From contig SWBL01000072.1 of the NCBI GenBank assembly GCA_024195585.1, positions 1-64,000 on the forward strand: DNA of 64,000 nucleotides, in the 5' to 3' direction. This DNA is from Aureobasidium sp. EXF-3400 (Eukaryota > Ascomycota > Dothideomycetes > Dothideales > Saccotheciaceae). Every line of letters begins with the position of its first letter. The first letter of the stretch is position 1. The position numbers were made by a program, and so were the translations under genes. The notes beneath the pieces were generated by a model. That model was not told the origin of the DNA. It saw nothing but the letters and a program-made list of their open reading frames with translations, and made no database searches. Below are positions 54,791-64,000 of the stretch, one piece after another.

Positions 54791-56100
54791 ATGTCTACCC
54801 GACAAGCAGTACGGTCGTTGAGACAACTCACAAATGGCCGACCTTTCAGCACAGTTGTGGACGACCGCATGGCTATGGCAGCAGGTTCAAGCCCTCTGCC
54901 CAGAACCGGAAACGTGCTTCAGGAGGCCATGAGACAGACCGGACCCAGACATGACTGGTCTAAGGATGAGATTCGCGAAATCTACAAGACTCCTCTGATG
55001 GAGTTGGCACATCAATCGGTAGGCACACGTGCTACATGAGTATGAGGGCTATATGTGATTGACACAAGCTCGCAGGGTATTCTTCACCGCCGGTTCCACT
55101 CCCCCTCATCTATTCAGATGTGCACCTTGATGAACATCAAGACTGGTGGATGCTCAGAAGATTGCTCGTACTGCGCCCAGTCCTCCCGCTACAACACTGG
55201 TATGCTATGCACGACTCATGTGAATGCCGAGGAGAAAAAAGCTGATTGCGGAATGCAGGTCTCAAGGCAACCAAAATGTCACCCGTTGACGACGTACTCG
55301 AGAAAGCCCGTATCGCAAAGCAGAACGGAAGCACCCGCTTCTGCATGGGTGCAGCCTGGCGTGACATGAGAGGAAGAAAGACCAGCTTGAAGAACGTCAA
55401 GGCCATGGTCGAGGGCGTACGCGCCATGGACATGGAGGTCTGCGTCACACTCGGCATGATTGACCAGAACCAGGCCGATGAACTCAAGTCGGCTGGCTTG
55501 ACCGCATACAACCACAATGTCGACACCTCGAGGGAACACTACCCAACCGTCATCACCACCAGATCCTACGACGAGCGTTTGGAGACTCTGTCCAATGTGC
55601 GCAAGGCTGGTATCAACGTCTGCTCTGGTGGTATTCTTGGTCTGGGCGAAAAGCCTGAGGACCATGTTGGTCTGCTCTACACCGTTTCCAACATGCCTGC
55701 CCACCCCGAATCTTTCCCGGTCAACGCTCTGGTTCCTATCAAGGGTACGCCACTTGGTGACGACCCTAGCCGCAAACGCATCAGCTTCGACGCCATCCTC
55801 CGTACCATTGCCACCGCAAGAGTTGTCATGCCTGCCACTATCATCAGGATCGCCGCTGGTCGCACCACTATGAGCGAGGCAGAGCAGATTTTGTGCTTCA
55901 ACGCTGGTGCCAATGCCATTTTCACCGGTGAGAAGATGTTGACAACCGACTGCAACGGTTGGGACGAAGACAAGGCCATGTTCGCAAAGTACGGTCTCAC
56001 TCCCATGAAGAGCTTCACCAGAGGTGGATACCGCCAACAGGAGATGGTCCCCGACTTCTTCGATGAGACAAAGCAGGAGCAGGAGAAGACCGCCGCTTAG
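54791..56100 (+). CDS. BIO2: biotin synthase
   Basis: Exons 54791-55018, 55076-55199 and 55259-56100 give 397 residues. A short basic N-terminus ([19 protein letters not shown]) fits mitochondrial import. The radical-SAM cluster is Cys102-x3-Cys106-x2-Cys109 in [13 protein letters not shown]. Further family blocks are [44 protein letters not shown] and [26 protein letters not shown] carries the arginine that binds the second, auxiliary iron-sulfur cluster. The enzyme inserts sulfur into dethiobiotin, the last step of biotin synthesis, in mitochondria. All catalytic residues look intact. BIO3/BIO4 partners are not in the window. Confidence 0.96.
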
Positions 56101-56384
56101 ACAAGACATGAAGAATAAGAGACGAGGCTCACGATTCGAGATATTCTGTATATACAAGCACTCAGATTCGAGTTTACAAAAACATATAAAAAGCATGGTT
56201 AGGTTCAAGGTCGTTTTCGATATAAATTATACTAGCGTCACGTGCACATGAAATTTTCGGACCATCAAGGCGAAAAATAGTCAACCACCAACAACAACTC
56301 AATACCACAAAAAGCTTCCAACCAAATTTAAAGGACTTCTTACTAGGACCGGTGAAAAGGTGCAACAGTAAAACAATAGAAAAC

Positions 56385-58055
56385 ATGGCCGCCTCTATCG
56401 CCAGCTCGGACTCTGGCAACTCTAGCGACTCAGCCGCCAGCAGCATCCACAGCGAGCGCAAAGAAGTAAATCAGAATGGATCCAGGAAACGCCGTAGACT
56501 CTCGCCCACTGGATCAGAGGACTCGGATTCAGAACCGGAAACTGTACAGCAGCAAAAAGTTGCTGTTCCCATGACCACAGCCTCTCGCATCCAACCATCC
56601 ATATCCCGCATCAAGGCCAAATCAACCACATCTTCCACCACCAATCCTGCAACAACAACAACCGACACAATCGCAGCAGCACAGAAAGGCAATGAAAAGT
56701 CTACATTCGCAGATCTAAACGTTTCACCCTGGCTAGTGTCTTCCCTCGCAAACATGGCCATCAAAAACCCCACTCGCATCCAATCCGCCGCCATCCCCGA
56801 AATTCTCTCCGGACGCGACTGTATAGGCGGCAGCAGAACCGGTTCAGGAAAAACCGTCGCCTTCGCCGTACCTATCCTGCAGCAATGGTCCAAAGACCCT
56901 TTTGGCATTTTCGGCTTAGTCCTAACACCAACCCGCGAACTGGCTTTACAGATTTTCGAACAGTTTAAAGCGATAGGAGCGATTCAGAATTTGAAAGTTG
57001 CACTGGTGACGGGAGGAAGTGATATGAGGGCTCAAGCTATTGAGTTGGCGAGACGACCGCATGTGGTTATTGCTACACCTGGAAGACTTGCAGATCATAT
57101 CAATAGCAGTGGTGAAGAGTCGATTGCTGGGTTGAGAAGAGTTAAGTTTGTGGTGTTGGATGAGGCGGATAGATTATTGGCTGCGGGTAAGGGAAGTATG
57201 TTGCCTGATTTGGGGGTTTGTATGGAGGTGTTGCCTGAGTCGGGTAAGAGGCAGACTTGTCTGTTTACTGCGACTGTTACGGCGGAGGTTAGAGCACTGC
57301 AGGATAGACCTGCTACTAAGGGTAAACCTCCTGTTGCTGTTTGTGAGGTATGTTCTTGACTGCTATATTTCAAAACTGCGAGTGAGATACTGATGGAGAA
57401 ACAGGTTGATCTGGATACCCTCGCTATCCCGGATACCCTACACCAAACTTACTGCCTGGTCAACGTCGTACACAAGGAAAAATACCTTCACGTCTTGCTG
57501 CTCACCGAAGAAAACCTCACAAAACCAACCATCATCTTCGTCAACCGCACTTCGACCGCAAACCTCTTGGAACATCTTCTCCGCAGTCTCTCCCACCGCG
57601 TTACTTCCCTACACTCAGCCCTTCCCCAAGCAGACCGCACCAACAACCTCGCCCGCTTCCGCGCAAACGCCGCCCGCATTCTCGTCTGCACCGAAATCGC
57701 CGCCCGCGGTCTAGATATCCCTTCAGTGGCACTAGTAATCAACTACGATCTACCCCGCGACCCCGACGATTACGTGCACAGAGTGGGAAGAACAGCCAGA
57801 GCAGGCCGTAAAGGTACGAGTGTTAGTTTAGTGGGACAGAGAGATGTAGGTTTAGTTCAAGCTATTGAGGAGAGAGTGGGTAGACAGATGGAGGAGTATG
57901 TGGAGGAAGGCGTTAATGTGGAGAGTAGGGTTGTTAGGGATGCGTTGAATGTGGTTGGAGATAAGAAAAGGGAGGCTTTGTTGGCTATTGAGGAGGGTAG
58001 AGATGTTAAGGGTAAGAGGAGGAAGGGTAACAAGGGTGTTGACAAGAGTCAGTAG
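56385..58055 (+). CDS. DBP8: DEAD-box RNA helicase Dbp8
   Basis: Exons 56385-57347 and 57405-58055 give 537 residues. An acidic/Ser-rich head carries a KRRRLS nuclear signal near residue 37. The Q motif is [14 protein letters not shown]...TRIQSAAIP. Motif I is GSRTGSGKT, followed by [13 protein letters not shown] and the DEAD box VLDEADRLL. Motif III reads TAT rather than SAT. Motif V is [11 protein letters not shown] and motif VI is [11 protein letters not shown]. Dbp8 unwinds pre-rRNA structures during 40S subunit assembly in the nucleolus, stimulated by Esf2. The length and the compact C-terminus match that family rather than larger Dbp helicases. Start chosen as the first ATG (aaacATGgcc), since the upstream in-frame codon is GTG. 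Confidence 0.9.
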
Positions 58056-58432
58056 ATTAGATTCTCAAGACGAGAGATGCAGAGGAAGTCTGTTGCTGAG
58101 AGATATAATCAATGAAACTCTGTAAAATCAATTGTTTGGGGATATCTTTCGCTGTTGACCTCCTTGTAGCGCCATGCCACAACCTTCATCTGTCGTAGAC
58201 GGAGAGTTGCAGCAAAGAAAAGAAAAAAGAGACAAAAAAACAAGCAACGCGTCAAACCCCCTTTGACGCTTCATAAACCATGAAAGAGGACAAAAGTGTG
58301 AAAAGCATTCCGTTTCACCCATGCCAAGCCATCCGTCGCCGTCAACTCTCCTTAGAAAATGGATACTCCTCTCAACCCAACTCCTCACCGTCATCAAACT
58401 CTTCAATGTATGAGAGCAATCAGCCTCAACAA

Positions 58433-58961
58433 TCAACCAAGACCACCCCAAGCACCTCTAATCCTCCTCGCCAGTTGAATGTCCTTTTGCATAATAGTAA
58501 CTCTTTTGGCATGAATAGCACACAAATTCGTATCCTCAAAAAGATGCACCAGAAACGCTTCAGCAGCTTCTTGTAACGCCATAATTGCTTGTGATTGCCA
58601 ACGGTAGATGCCTGATCCAGCCGGTGCCATGGAGATACAGACTTCTCTGACCTGTTTTCAATATCGTGTCAGCGAACCAATCTCCATGTTTCCTTTCCGC
58701 TTTCATCCCCATCCTCTGAGGTAGAGAGGCAGAGGTGGGGAATCAACATACCAATCTAGCAAAAGGCAATTTCAAAATCAACAAGTCGGTACTGCGTTGA
58801 TATTTTCTGATCTCTCGCAGTGCGACGGTGCCGGGTTTGTAGCGGCGGGATTGCTTTACTGCGCCTGTGGAGGAGCGGCGTGGTGCTTTTGTTTTGATGC
58901 CTTTGCCTGCTGTGATTGTTTTGCCGGCTGGGCGGGAGGCTAGGGATGTGCGTGGGGCCAT
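58433..58961 (-). CDS. CSE4: centromeric histone H3 variant (CenH3/CENP-A)
   Basis: Exons (minus strand) are 58752-58961 and 58433-58651, with a 100-base intron and 142 residues. A short basic N-tail (about 43 residues, [19 protein letters not shown]) lacks the canonical H3 ARTKQT start. The histone fold begins [19 protein letters not shown]. Loop 1 in the CENP-A targeting domain reads [19 protein letters not shown], about four residues longer than in H3, the hallmark of fungal CenH3. The alpha2/alpha3 part is [19 protein letters not shown] and [13 protein letters not shown], ending in an unusual AWGGLG. It replaces H3 in centromeric nucleosomes and nucleates the kinetochore. It is convergent with DBP8. 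Confidence is high because loop 1, tail and C-terminus all differ from H3. Confidence 0.93.
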
Positions 58962-59459
58962 TGTTGAGACCTGGTGTGAGGGGCGGAGGTGGAGGTGGAG
59001 GTATGTTGTGTGGTTGTGTCCAGAGGTGCAGGACAGGACACACGGTATGAGGACGGTGGTGGTGTCGCGTAGAGTTGAGGTGTTCGTCGCGGGGTTGACA
59101 AGAGTCGCGTAGAGGTGATGGGTGAAGGTGTTGTGTAGTCCAGCGACGATGTTGTGTATCATTTGTCTCTCAATGTTGTTATAAGAAAGAGGGCAGCAGC
59201 AGCCCCAGTCGCGTTGTGCTGAATGCGGTCAAGTCTTGATTCCTCCAAAAGCTTATCTAATCTTATCTCCGTTGCAGTCACCAAAACTCCCCGCCTCGGC
59301 TTGCCCTCTTCTATCAAGCTTACGTTTGTTGCTCTGACTCTCACATCGCCGCAAAGGGTCTCTTGTCTCTTGTCACTCTTTTATGTGCATGTAAACCTGT
59401 CCTATTTTTCCCACATTCCAACTTTCACACTTCTCCTACAGAAGGGCTACACACAAATC
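58962..59459. promoter_or_regulatory. divergent promoter, CenH3 and derlin genes
   Basis: 498 bases between divergent start codons. No MCB-type ACGCGT box was noticed. It is likely the site of both promoters. Confidence 0.4.
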
Positions 59460-60324
59460 ATGGCAGCTATGTTGGGAGCAGCCGGTGGAGGCGATCTAGG
59501 CGCTCTGCCTCTGGAACAATGGTTCTTCGAGATGCCAGTGTGTACGCGCTGGTGGACTACCGCAACTGTTGTTACTGGGTTGTTGGTGCAATGCCATATC
59601 CTCACTCCCTTCCAACTATTCTATTCTTTCCGTGCTGTATTTGTTAGAAGCCAGGTTTGTCTCTTCCCTTTCCCCCTTCACCTCCAACATCTTACTAACG
59701 AAACCCAGTACTGGCGCCTCCTAACAACATTCATATACTTTGGGCCTCTGTCTCTCAACCTCCTCTTCCACATCTTCTTCATCCAACGCTATGCCCGCAT
59801 GCTCGAAGAATCCGCAGTCTCTCAAGCTCACTTTACTTGGATGTTATGCTATGCCATCACCACTTTGTTGTGCTTAGCTCCACTGGTTTCGGTGGTGTTT
59901 TTGGGCAGTATACTTAGTAGTACGCTGGTGTATATTTGGAGTCGCAAGCATCCGGATGTTCAGTTGAGCTTTTTGGGATTGTTTGTGTTTAGGGCGCCTT
60001 GGTTGCCGTGGGTTATGATTGGGTTGAGTGTGGTTATGCATGGGAATTGGCCGAAAGACGAGTTGTGTGGTATTGCTGTTGGGCATGGTGAGTGACTCCT
60101 CTTTTCCCTTTCTGACTCTTCTGTTTGAGAGATGTGGTGCTAATGTTGCAATAGTCTACTACTTCTTCAACGACATTTACCCGGCAAACCACAATGGCCA
60201 ACGACCCCTGGATCCTCCTTTGTGGTGGCAGAGACTGATACGAGGATCTGCTGTCGTGGATGCAGAGTTGCGTCAACAAGCCAGACCTGCTGATACTGCT
60301 GCTCCGGGTGTACAACTTCAATGA
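59460..60324 (+). CDS. DER1: derlin (Der1-like ERAD membrane protein)
   Basis: Exons 59460-59654, 59709-60087 and 60155-60324 give 247 residues. Rhomboid-like pseudoprotease with several membrane segments. Family blocks are the N-terminal LPLEQWFFEMPVCTRWW, FRAVFVRSQYWRLLTTFIYFG (formed by the first splice) and LSLNLLFHIFFIQRYARMLEE. FRAPWLPWVMIGLSVVMHG and the last exon with VYYFFNDIYP follow. Derlins lack the rhomboid Ser-His pair and help retrotranslocate misfolded ER proteins with Hrd1/Cdc48. The C-terminus here is hydrophilic and short. Length (247) is close to Der1/Dfm1 homologues; whether it is Der1- or Dfm1-like is not settled. Confidence 0.9.
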
Positions 60325-60500
60325 TTCACACCTCTTTGCTTTCTCCTGCTTCCTAGCGCAGAATAGAACAACATAAATTGCATTCTTTTCCATCTTACTG
60401 ATATTTTGTGTGGAGTGCTTTTGTGAGTATCGTCTTGGATGAGGTTGTTGCATCTTCCAAAACATTGTATAGATGATCCTTCTGAGTTCTGATGTCTATC

Positions 60501-62000
60501 TCAAGCCTTCGCTTTGCCCTTACCCTTCCTCTCTCTATCCCACTCCTTCCCTTGCGCAGACTTCTTCCCCTTGTCTCCAACAATCTCCCTGGTCTTCTCT
60601 CTCGGATCAATGACCTCGAATTCCTCCATCTTCCTCTTCCACTCCAAATCCTTACCCAGGGTATCCTTTGCAAAACTTAAGGCATGAGACATCCAGGTAA
60701 CATCATTATCGTCCTCTTCTTGCTCTTTCGCATCTTCATCATGCCATGTGCTGCAACTCTGACAGTTTGCGATAAAATGTAGATCACACAGTGCTTCTTC
60801 TGTATCGACGGCTGATTCTATTTGCGTCGTCTTGGCTTCTGGTATCGTTGTCGGGGCAGCTGTGGTTGGTGGTGTTTTCTCGGCGGGCAATTTTTCGAGA
60901 CGGGTCTTGAAGGCGTTGAAGGTTGAGAGGGAGGATGTGTCGTCTTTTGCTTTTCCACGTTTGCGGCCGCGGGTCGCTGAGGCTGGGATCATGGATTCGA
61001 GGGCGGAGAGTTTCTTTTCTGGTGCTGAGGTAGTTGTTGTTGTACGTCTCATTGAGGCCTTCAATTGGGCGATTTCGGCGTTTGTACGTTCGAGAGCGGT
61101 GGGTTTGCGGCGTTCTGGTGATGGTGTGGGAGAAGGCGATGGAGATCGTGCGGGTACAGGCTTCTTTGAAGGAGCTGGTGCTGGCGGAGGAGGGGACGGC
61201 GATTTTGTAGGAGGTTCTCTGGGTGCAGGCTTCTCTCGTTTCGACGGCTCAGCAGCCTTTGGAGCGGTGGTATCGCGTTGGACTTCTGGCTGTGGTTCGG
61301 CAGCGGTAAAGTTTGGATTGACCTTTACTTTCTTAACGACGGGTGCAGCGGGCTCTTCTCCCTCTTCTCCTCCAAAACTCAAGAGAGTCTTTGTGGCCTT
61401 GCGCTTCTTCTTGGGAGCCTTTGATTCTTGTACTGTAGATACGGCAATAGAGGCTTGCTTGACCATGTCACCGAAAGGATTGAGCAGTACCTCGGTAGTC
61501 AGAACTCTTGTAGGGTATAGCGGTCTGTCCGAGTCTTCTCCAGCCAGATCGGCCTCCGCCATCTTCATCAGGTTGTAGATGGTGTCTCCCTCGATACGAC
61601 CAAACATGGTGTTCTTGTCTTGCAGCTCGGGAGTCTTGTCCAGAGTAAAGAAGAATTGTGAGGTGTTGTCGTTCTTGTCTCCAGAGTTTGCCATACCCAG
61701 CAAACCACGGCGGTTGTACTTGAGTCGCGAGTGGAACTCATCGGCGAAGGGGGCACCATCGTTGATAGCGCTTATACCACCCGAACCAGTACCAGTAGGG
61801 TCACCTCCCTGAATGATAAAGCCCGGAACCAAGCGGTGGAAGATTGTGCCATCGTAGTAGCCGTTCAGACAATGTTGGAGGAAGTTGCGAGATGCGAGAG
61901 GGACCTGTTTGGCGAAGATCTCGACGACGAGATCACCGGACGTTGTGTTGAGCAGGACCTTAGCCGTCGGCGGCGGCTCGAGATTATATAACGTCGACAT
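60501..62000 (-). CDS. CWC27: spliceosomal cyclophilin Cwc27
   Basis: A single exon of 499 residues from ATG 62000. Residues 10-175 are a cyclophilin domain: VLLNTTSGDLVVEIFAKQ, YYDGTIFHRLVPGFIIQGG, then DEFHSRLKYNRRGLLGMAN, SQFFFTLDKTPELQDKN and FGRIEGDTIYNLMKM. The remaining 320 residues are low-complexity with Lys/Pro/Ser-rich stretches, long charged helices and the short C-terminal DDNDVTWMSHALSF. This is the layout of Cwc27/NY-CO-10, a protein of the Bact spliceosome with little or no isomerase activity. The glutamate in SQFFFTLDKTPEL replaces the usual tryptophan position of cyclosporin-binding cyclophilins, as is normal for Cwc27. It is convergent with the derlin gene. Confidence 0.9.
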   Translation of the reverse strand: MSTLYNLEPPPTAKVLLNTTSGDLVVEIFAKQVPLASRNFLQHCLNGYYDGTIFHRLVPGFIIQGGDPTGTGSGGISAINDGAPFADEFHSRLKYNRRGLLGMANSGDKNDNTSQFFFTLDKTPELQDKNTMFGRIEGDTIYNLMKMAEADLAGEDSDRPLYPTRVLTTEVLLNPFGDMVKQASIAVSTVQESKAPKKKRKATKTLLSFGGEEGEEPAAPVVKKVKVNPNFTAAEPQPEVQRDTTAPKAAEPSKREKPAPREPPTKSPSPPPPAPAPSKKPVPARSPSPSPTPSPERRKPTALERTNAEIAQLKASMRRTTTTTSAPEKKLSALESMIPASATRGRKRGKAKDDTSSLSTFNAFKTRLEKLPAEKTPPTTAAPTTIPEAKTTQIESAVDTEEALCDLHFIANCQSCSTWHDEDAKEQEEDDNDVTWMSHALSFAKDTLGKDLEWKRKMEEFEVIDPREKTREIVGDKGKKSAQGKEWDRERKGKGKAKA

Positions 62001-62217
62001 GGTGAAAGTCTGTATGGAAGGACTGTGAAGCAAAAAGTCGCAAAGTGGAAAGATGAGAGAGCATCGGACTTGTCGACGAAGCTTGGACTGACATCAGAGA
62101 AACTGCGGGGTGAGACGAGACTCTGGACCTGCGAGTGTTTCGACCTACACTCTTGCATACCACATCACACATCACAGTCCATATCACATCACATCGACAG
62201 ACGGACTCTTCACAATC
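62001..62217. promoter_or_regulatory. compact bidirectional promoter, CWC27 and GET5
   Basis: 217 bases between divergent start codons. The GET5 side has repeated caCatcacatca-type stretches just before the ATG. No named box was seen. Confidence 0.4.
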
Positions 62218-62964
62218 ATGTCGGAAACAATGTTTGCACAAGCGCTTATGTCGGGCCTGGAGAAGCGTCCAACCAGACTCAGCAGCGACCACGTCTCGGA
62301 CCCCAGGAAATACCCTGCCCAAGCTCCTGTAAGCATCCTCCTCTAACGTATTGTTACATTGCAGTCACTGATGGACCTCGTCTAGTTCACTCTTCCCAAG
62401 CCAGTCCACCCCTTCCCTCGCCGTCAAAGACCTTCATCTGGTCAACAGTCGCAATCACTCAATGTCACCCTCAAGCCCCTCAAGGGCTCCGACCAGCTCG
62501 ACCTCCAAGCCCAGTCTCCCAACACCACTGTCCTCGAGCTCAAGGCTCAATACGCTCAGAAGTTCAGCCTCGACAAGACAAAGATCAAGCTTCTCCTCAA
62601 CAAGAGACTATGCACCGACCTCAAGACCCTCAAGGACATCCTTCCCGACCCTCTCCCAGCAAAGGCAGACTTCAGCGTCATGCTTCTCGCTGGTGCTTCA
62701 ACTCCAAGCCAAGCATCAACTCCCGCTCCTGCGTCACCTGCAGTCAAGGCCGACAACTCACAGAAGCTGCCTCCGGATTCTGCTCCTCTGTCGGAACACG
62801 CCCAAGCCGAAGCCGAAGCTCTTCCTCACGCTCATGACACTGCCACTCAGATGTTGCAGAACGATGAGTTCTGGGCTGATCTGAAGGACTTCTTGGTCCA
62901 AAGGCTGCGTGATGAGGATCAGGGCGAGAGGCTTGTTCGTATATTCCGTAAAGCTTCCACTTGA
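62218..62964 (+). CDS. GET5: Get5/Mdy2-type ubiquitin-like protein
   Basis: Exons 62218-62328 and 62386-62964 give 229 residues. The N-terminal SETMFAQALMSGLEKRPTR with LSSDHVSDPRKYPAQAP matches the Get4-binding region of filamentous-fungal Get5 homologues. A ubiquitin-like domain follows (about residues 63-135, LNVTLKPLKGSD, LELKAQYAQKFSLDKTKIK, LLNKRLCTDLKTLKDIL). After an Ala/Pro/Ser-rich linker the C-terminal helix pair (DEFWADLKDFLVQRLRDE, LVRIFRKAST) is the homodimerisation domain. Get4/Get5 pass tail-anchored proteins from Sgt2 to Get3 for insertion in the ER. An alternative acceptor within the intron would give a stop, so the spliced model is the only open one. Confidence 0.85.
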
Positions 62965-63320
62965 GATAAATTCAATTGAGAAGCCATAATGTGGCATATC
63001 ATATCTCTATTCTAAGCCTACTGGAAAACTCGTGTTCAATTGTTGCTGTCACTGTCATGGTCGCTGCGGCCAGCGAAGTTCGTCATACACGTGGCGCGAC
63101 AGTAGCTCCTTCCACTGCTGTTTGAGCCATACTTGCCCATCAGACGCCCGCTGCTTGACCTTGTTCCACTTCCTCCTTTACATCCAACCAACCACACAAC
63201 ATCCGGTTATCCAAACATTGCTCACATTGCTCATCCACCATTGCTCATCGTGCTTCTGCATTATATCCCGCTCTGCATTACTTGAATTATATCCCTTCCA
63301 ACATCCCCCTCAACGCAACC
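62965..63320. other. intergenic, promoter of the S41-like gene
   Basis: 356 bases. The second half is C/A- and T-rich leader sequence before the ATG at 63321. No specific element was recognised. Confidence 0.4.
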
Positions 63321-64000
63321 ATGTTGATTTACTTATGGCTCCTGCTGCCTGTTCTGGCCCAAGCCGCTCATCGCGGTCATGCACCTCGCCGGATGGCTTC
63401 ATCCATGGCCTGGTCCACAGGTACCGCCACCCCGTCAGCCTCAGATGATCCCTGCAAGAGAGTCTACTTGACTGCGCAACTTTCGAACGACTCTAGTAGT
63501 GAGCCTGAAGTTCGGGTACCTGCTAAGCTCGCCTACGAGTGTCTGAATTCGATACCCTTCAACCAAACTGCCGCTGCTGCCTTGCTGGAATCAATGAGGC
63601 CCTATCTGGAATGGCAATCCACCACTTCTTACGTCAAGGATCCACCAGAGAAAGTACGTACATCGGCTCTTAGCTCCCTCTCATGTACTGACCTCCAATC
63701 GTAGTATGCGAAAGAAGTTCAGCCGCCGTACGACTTCTGGTCCGCTTTTGAAGCTGTTGAAGCGAACGTTGCCCATGGAGCTTACGACAGCGAATATGAC
63801 TTCGGATGGGATCTGTACCAAGCCACTCAGCAGGCCCACGATGAACACTTTGTCTACATACCTGATGTTCTCCTCAAACTCTTTTCCTTCGGACGCAAAA
63901 CCCCACTTGTGTCTGTATCTAAAGACGGCAAAGCATCACCCAAGGTGTACCTATACAGTGATATCCTGGAATCGTATGCTGGCAACTCATCGTTCGAGCC
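63321..64000 (+). CDS. secreted S41-like (CPAF-type) protease, 5' part only
   Basis: Exons 63321-63653 and 63705 to beyond the window end. The first 16-18 residues (MLIYLWLLLPVLAQAAHRG) are a signal peptide. About 200 residues are visible, including VPAKLAYECLNSIPFNQTA, PYLEWQSTTSYVKDPPEK and PPYDFWSAFEAVEANV. DLYQATQQAHDEHFVYIPDVL and LFSFGRKTPLVSVSKDGK follow. These are the conserved N-terminal region of fungal secreted peptidase S41 family proteins with CPAF-like folds, including members found near some secondary-metabolite clusters. The catalytic serine part lies outside the window. Single Cys pairs and N-glycosylation sequons (NSS/NQT-like) fit secretion. Confidence 0.8.

Noticed and set aside
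60832..61578. 248-codon open frame antisense to CWC27
   Set aside because: Low-complexity Gly/Val-rich product opposite the Lys/Pro/Ser-rich tail of Cwc27. It is a composition artefact.
1..64000. Transposons, CRISPR arrays or secondary-metabolite core genes
   Set aside because: No transposase, reverse transcriptase, long terminal repeats, regular spacer array, PKS or NRPS module was recognised in any frame.

Overview
This window is nuclear DNA from a filamentous ascomycete (Pezizomycotina, probably Dothideomycetes). Genes have short introns, mostly 50-60 bases, with GT...AG ends and CTRAC-type branch points. Several families present are typical of that group: Zn2Cys6/Fungal_trans regulators, DUF7704, secreted GH3 beta-glucosidase, fungal S41 peptidase, GT90/CAP10, and a PXB/DUF3818 protein. 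No bacterial-type operons, rRNA, tRNA, CRISPR array or intact transposon was seen. All spliced models were built by eye from reading frame, splice signals and family similarity.

Layout. Positions 1-5.4 kb are gene-poor. They hold one short spliced gene for a single-pass membrane protein (982-1447). They also hold at least three collinear, diverged copies of a small two-exon module (about 2.78, 3.7 and 4.27 kb), with related sequence near 2.25 kb. These look like a decaying tandem family. From 5.4 to 20.5 kb lie a Whi5/Nrm1-type G1/S repressor, an SLC35F6-type transporter, a large polytopic GT90 glycosyltransferase, a mitochondrial m-AAA protease (Yta12/Afg3) and an eight-exon secreted GH3 beta-glucosidase with a 7-base micro-exon and a Ser/His-rich tail.

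From 22.3 to 32.2 kb is the clearest functional neighbourhood. It contains a Zn2Cys6 regulator, an MFS anion symporter of the Dal5/allantoate permease type, a DUF1445 (D-glutamate cyclase-like) protein and a full-length 5-oxoprolinase. They form two divergent pairs and read together as a candidate uptake and catabolic cluster for pyroglutamate (5-oxoproline) or D-glutamate.

From 33 to 53 kb are an unknown, possibly mitochondrial zinc-ribbon protein, Vam7 (PX plus SNARE), phospholipase C, a conserved unknown protein, a CECR5-type HAD hydrolase, a PXB/DUF3818 protein, an F-box/WD40 ubiquitin-ligase receptor and a DUF7704 membrane protein. From 54.8 kb to the end is a compact housekeeping block: biotin synthase, DEAD-box helicase Dbp8, the centromeric histone H3 variant (CenH3/CENP-A), a derlin, the spliceosomal cyclophilin Cwc27, a Get5-type ubiquitin-like protein, and the 5' part of a secreted S41-like protease cut by the window edge.
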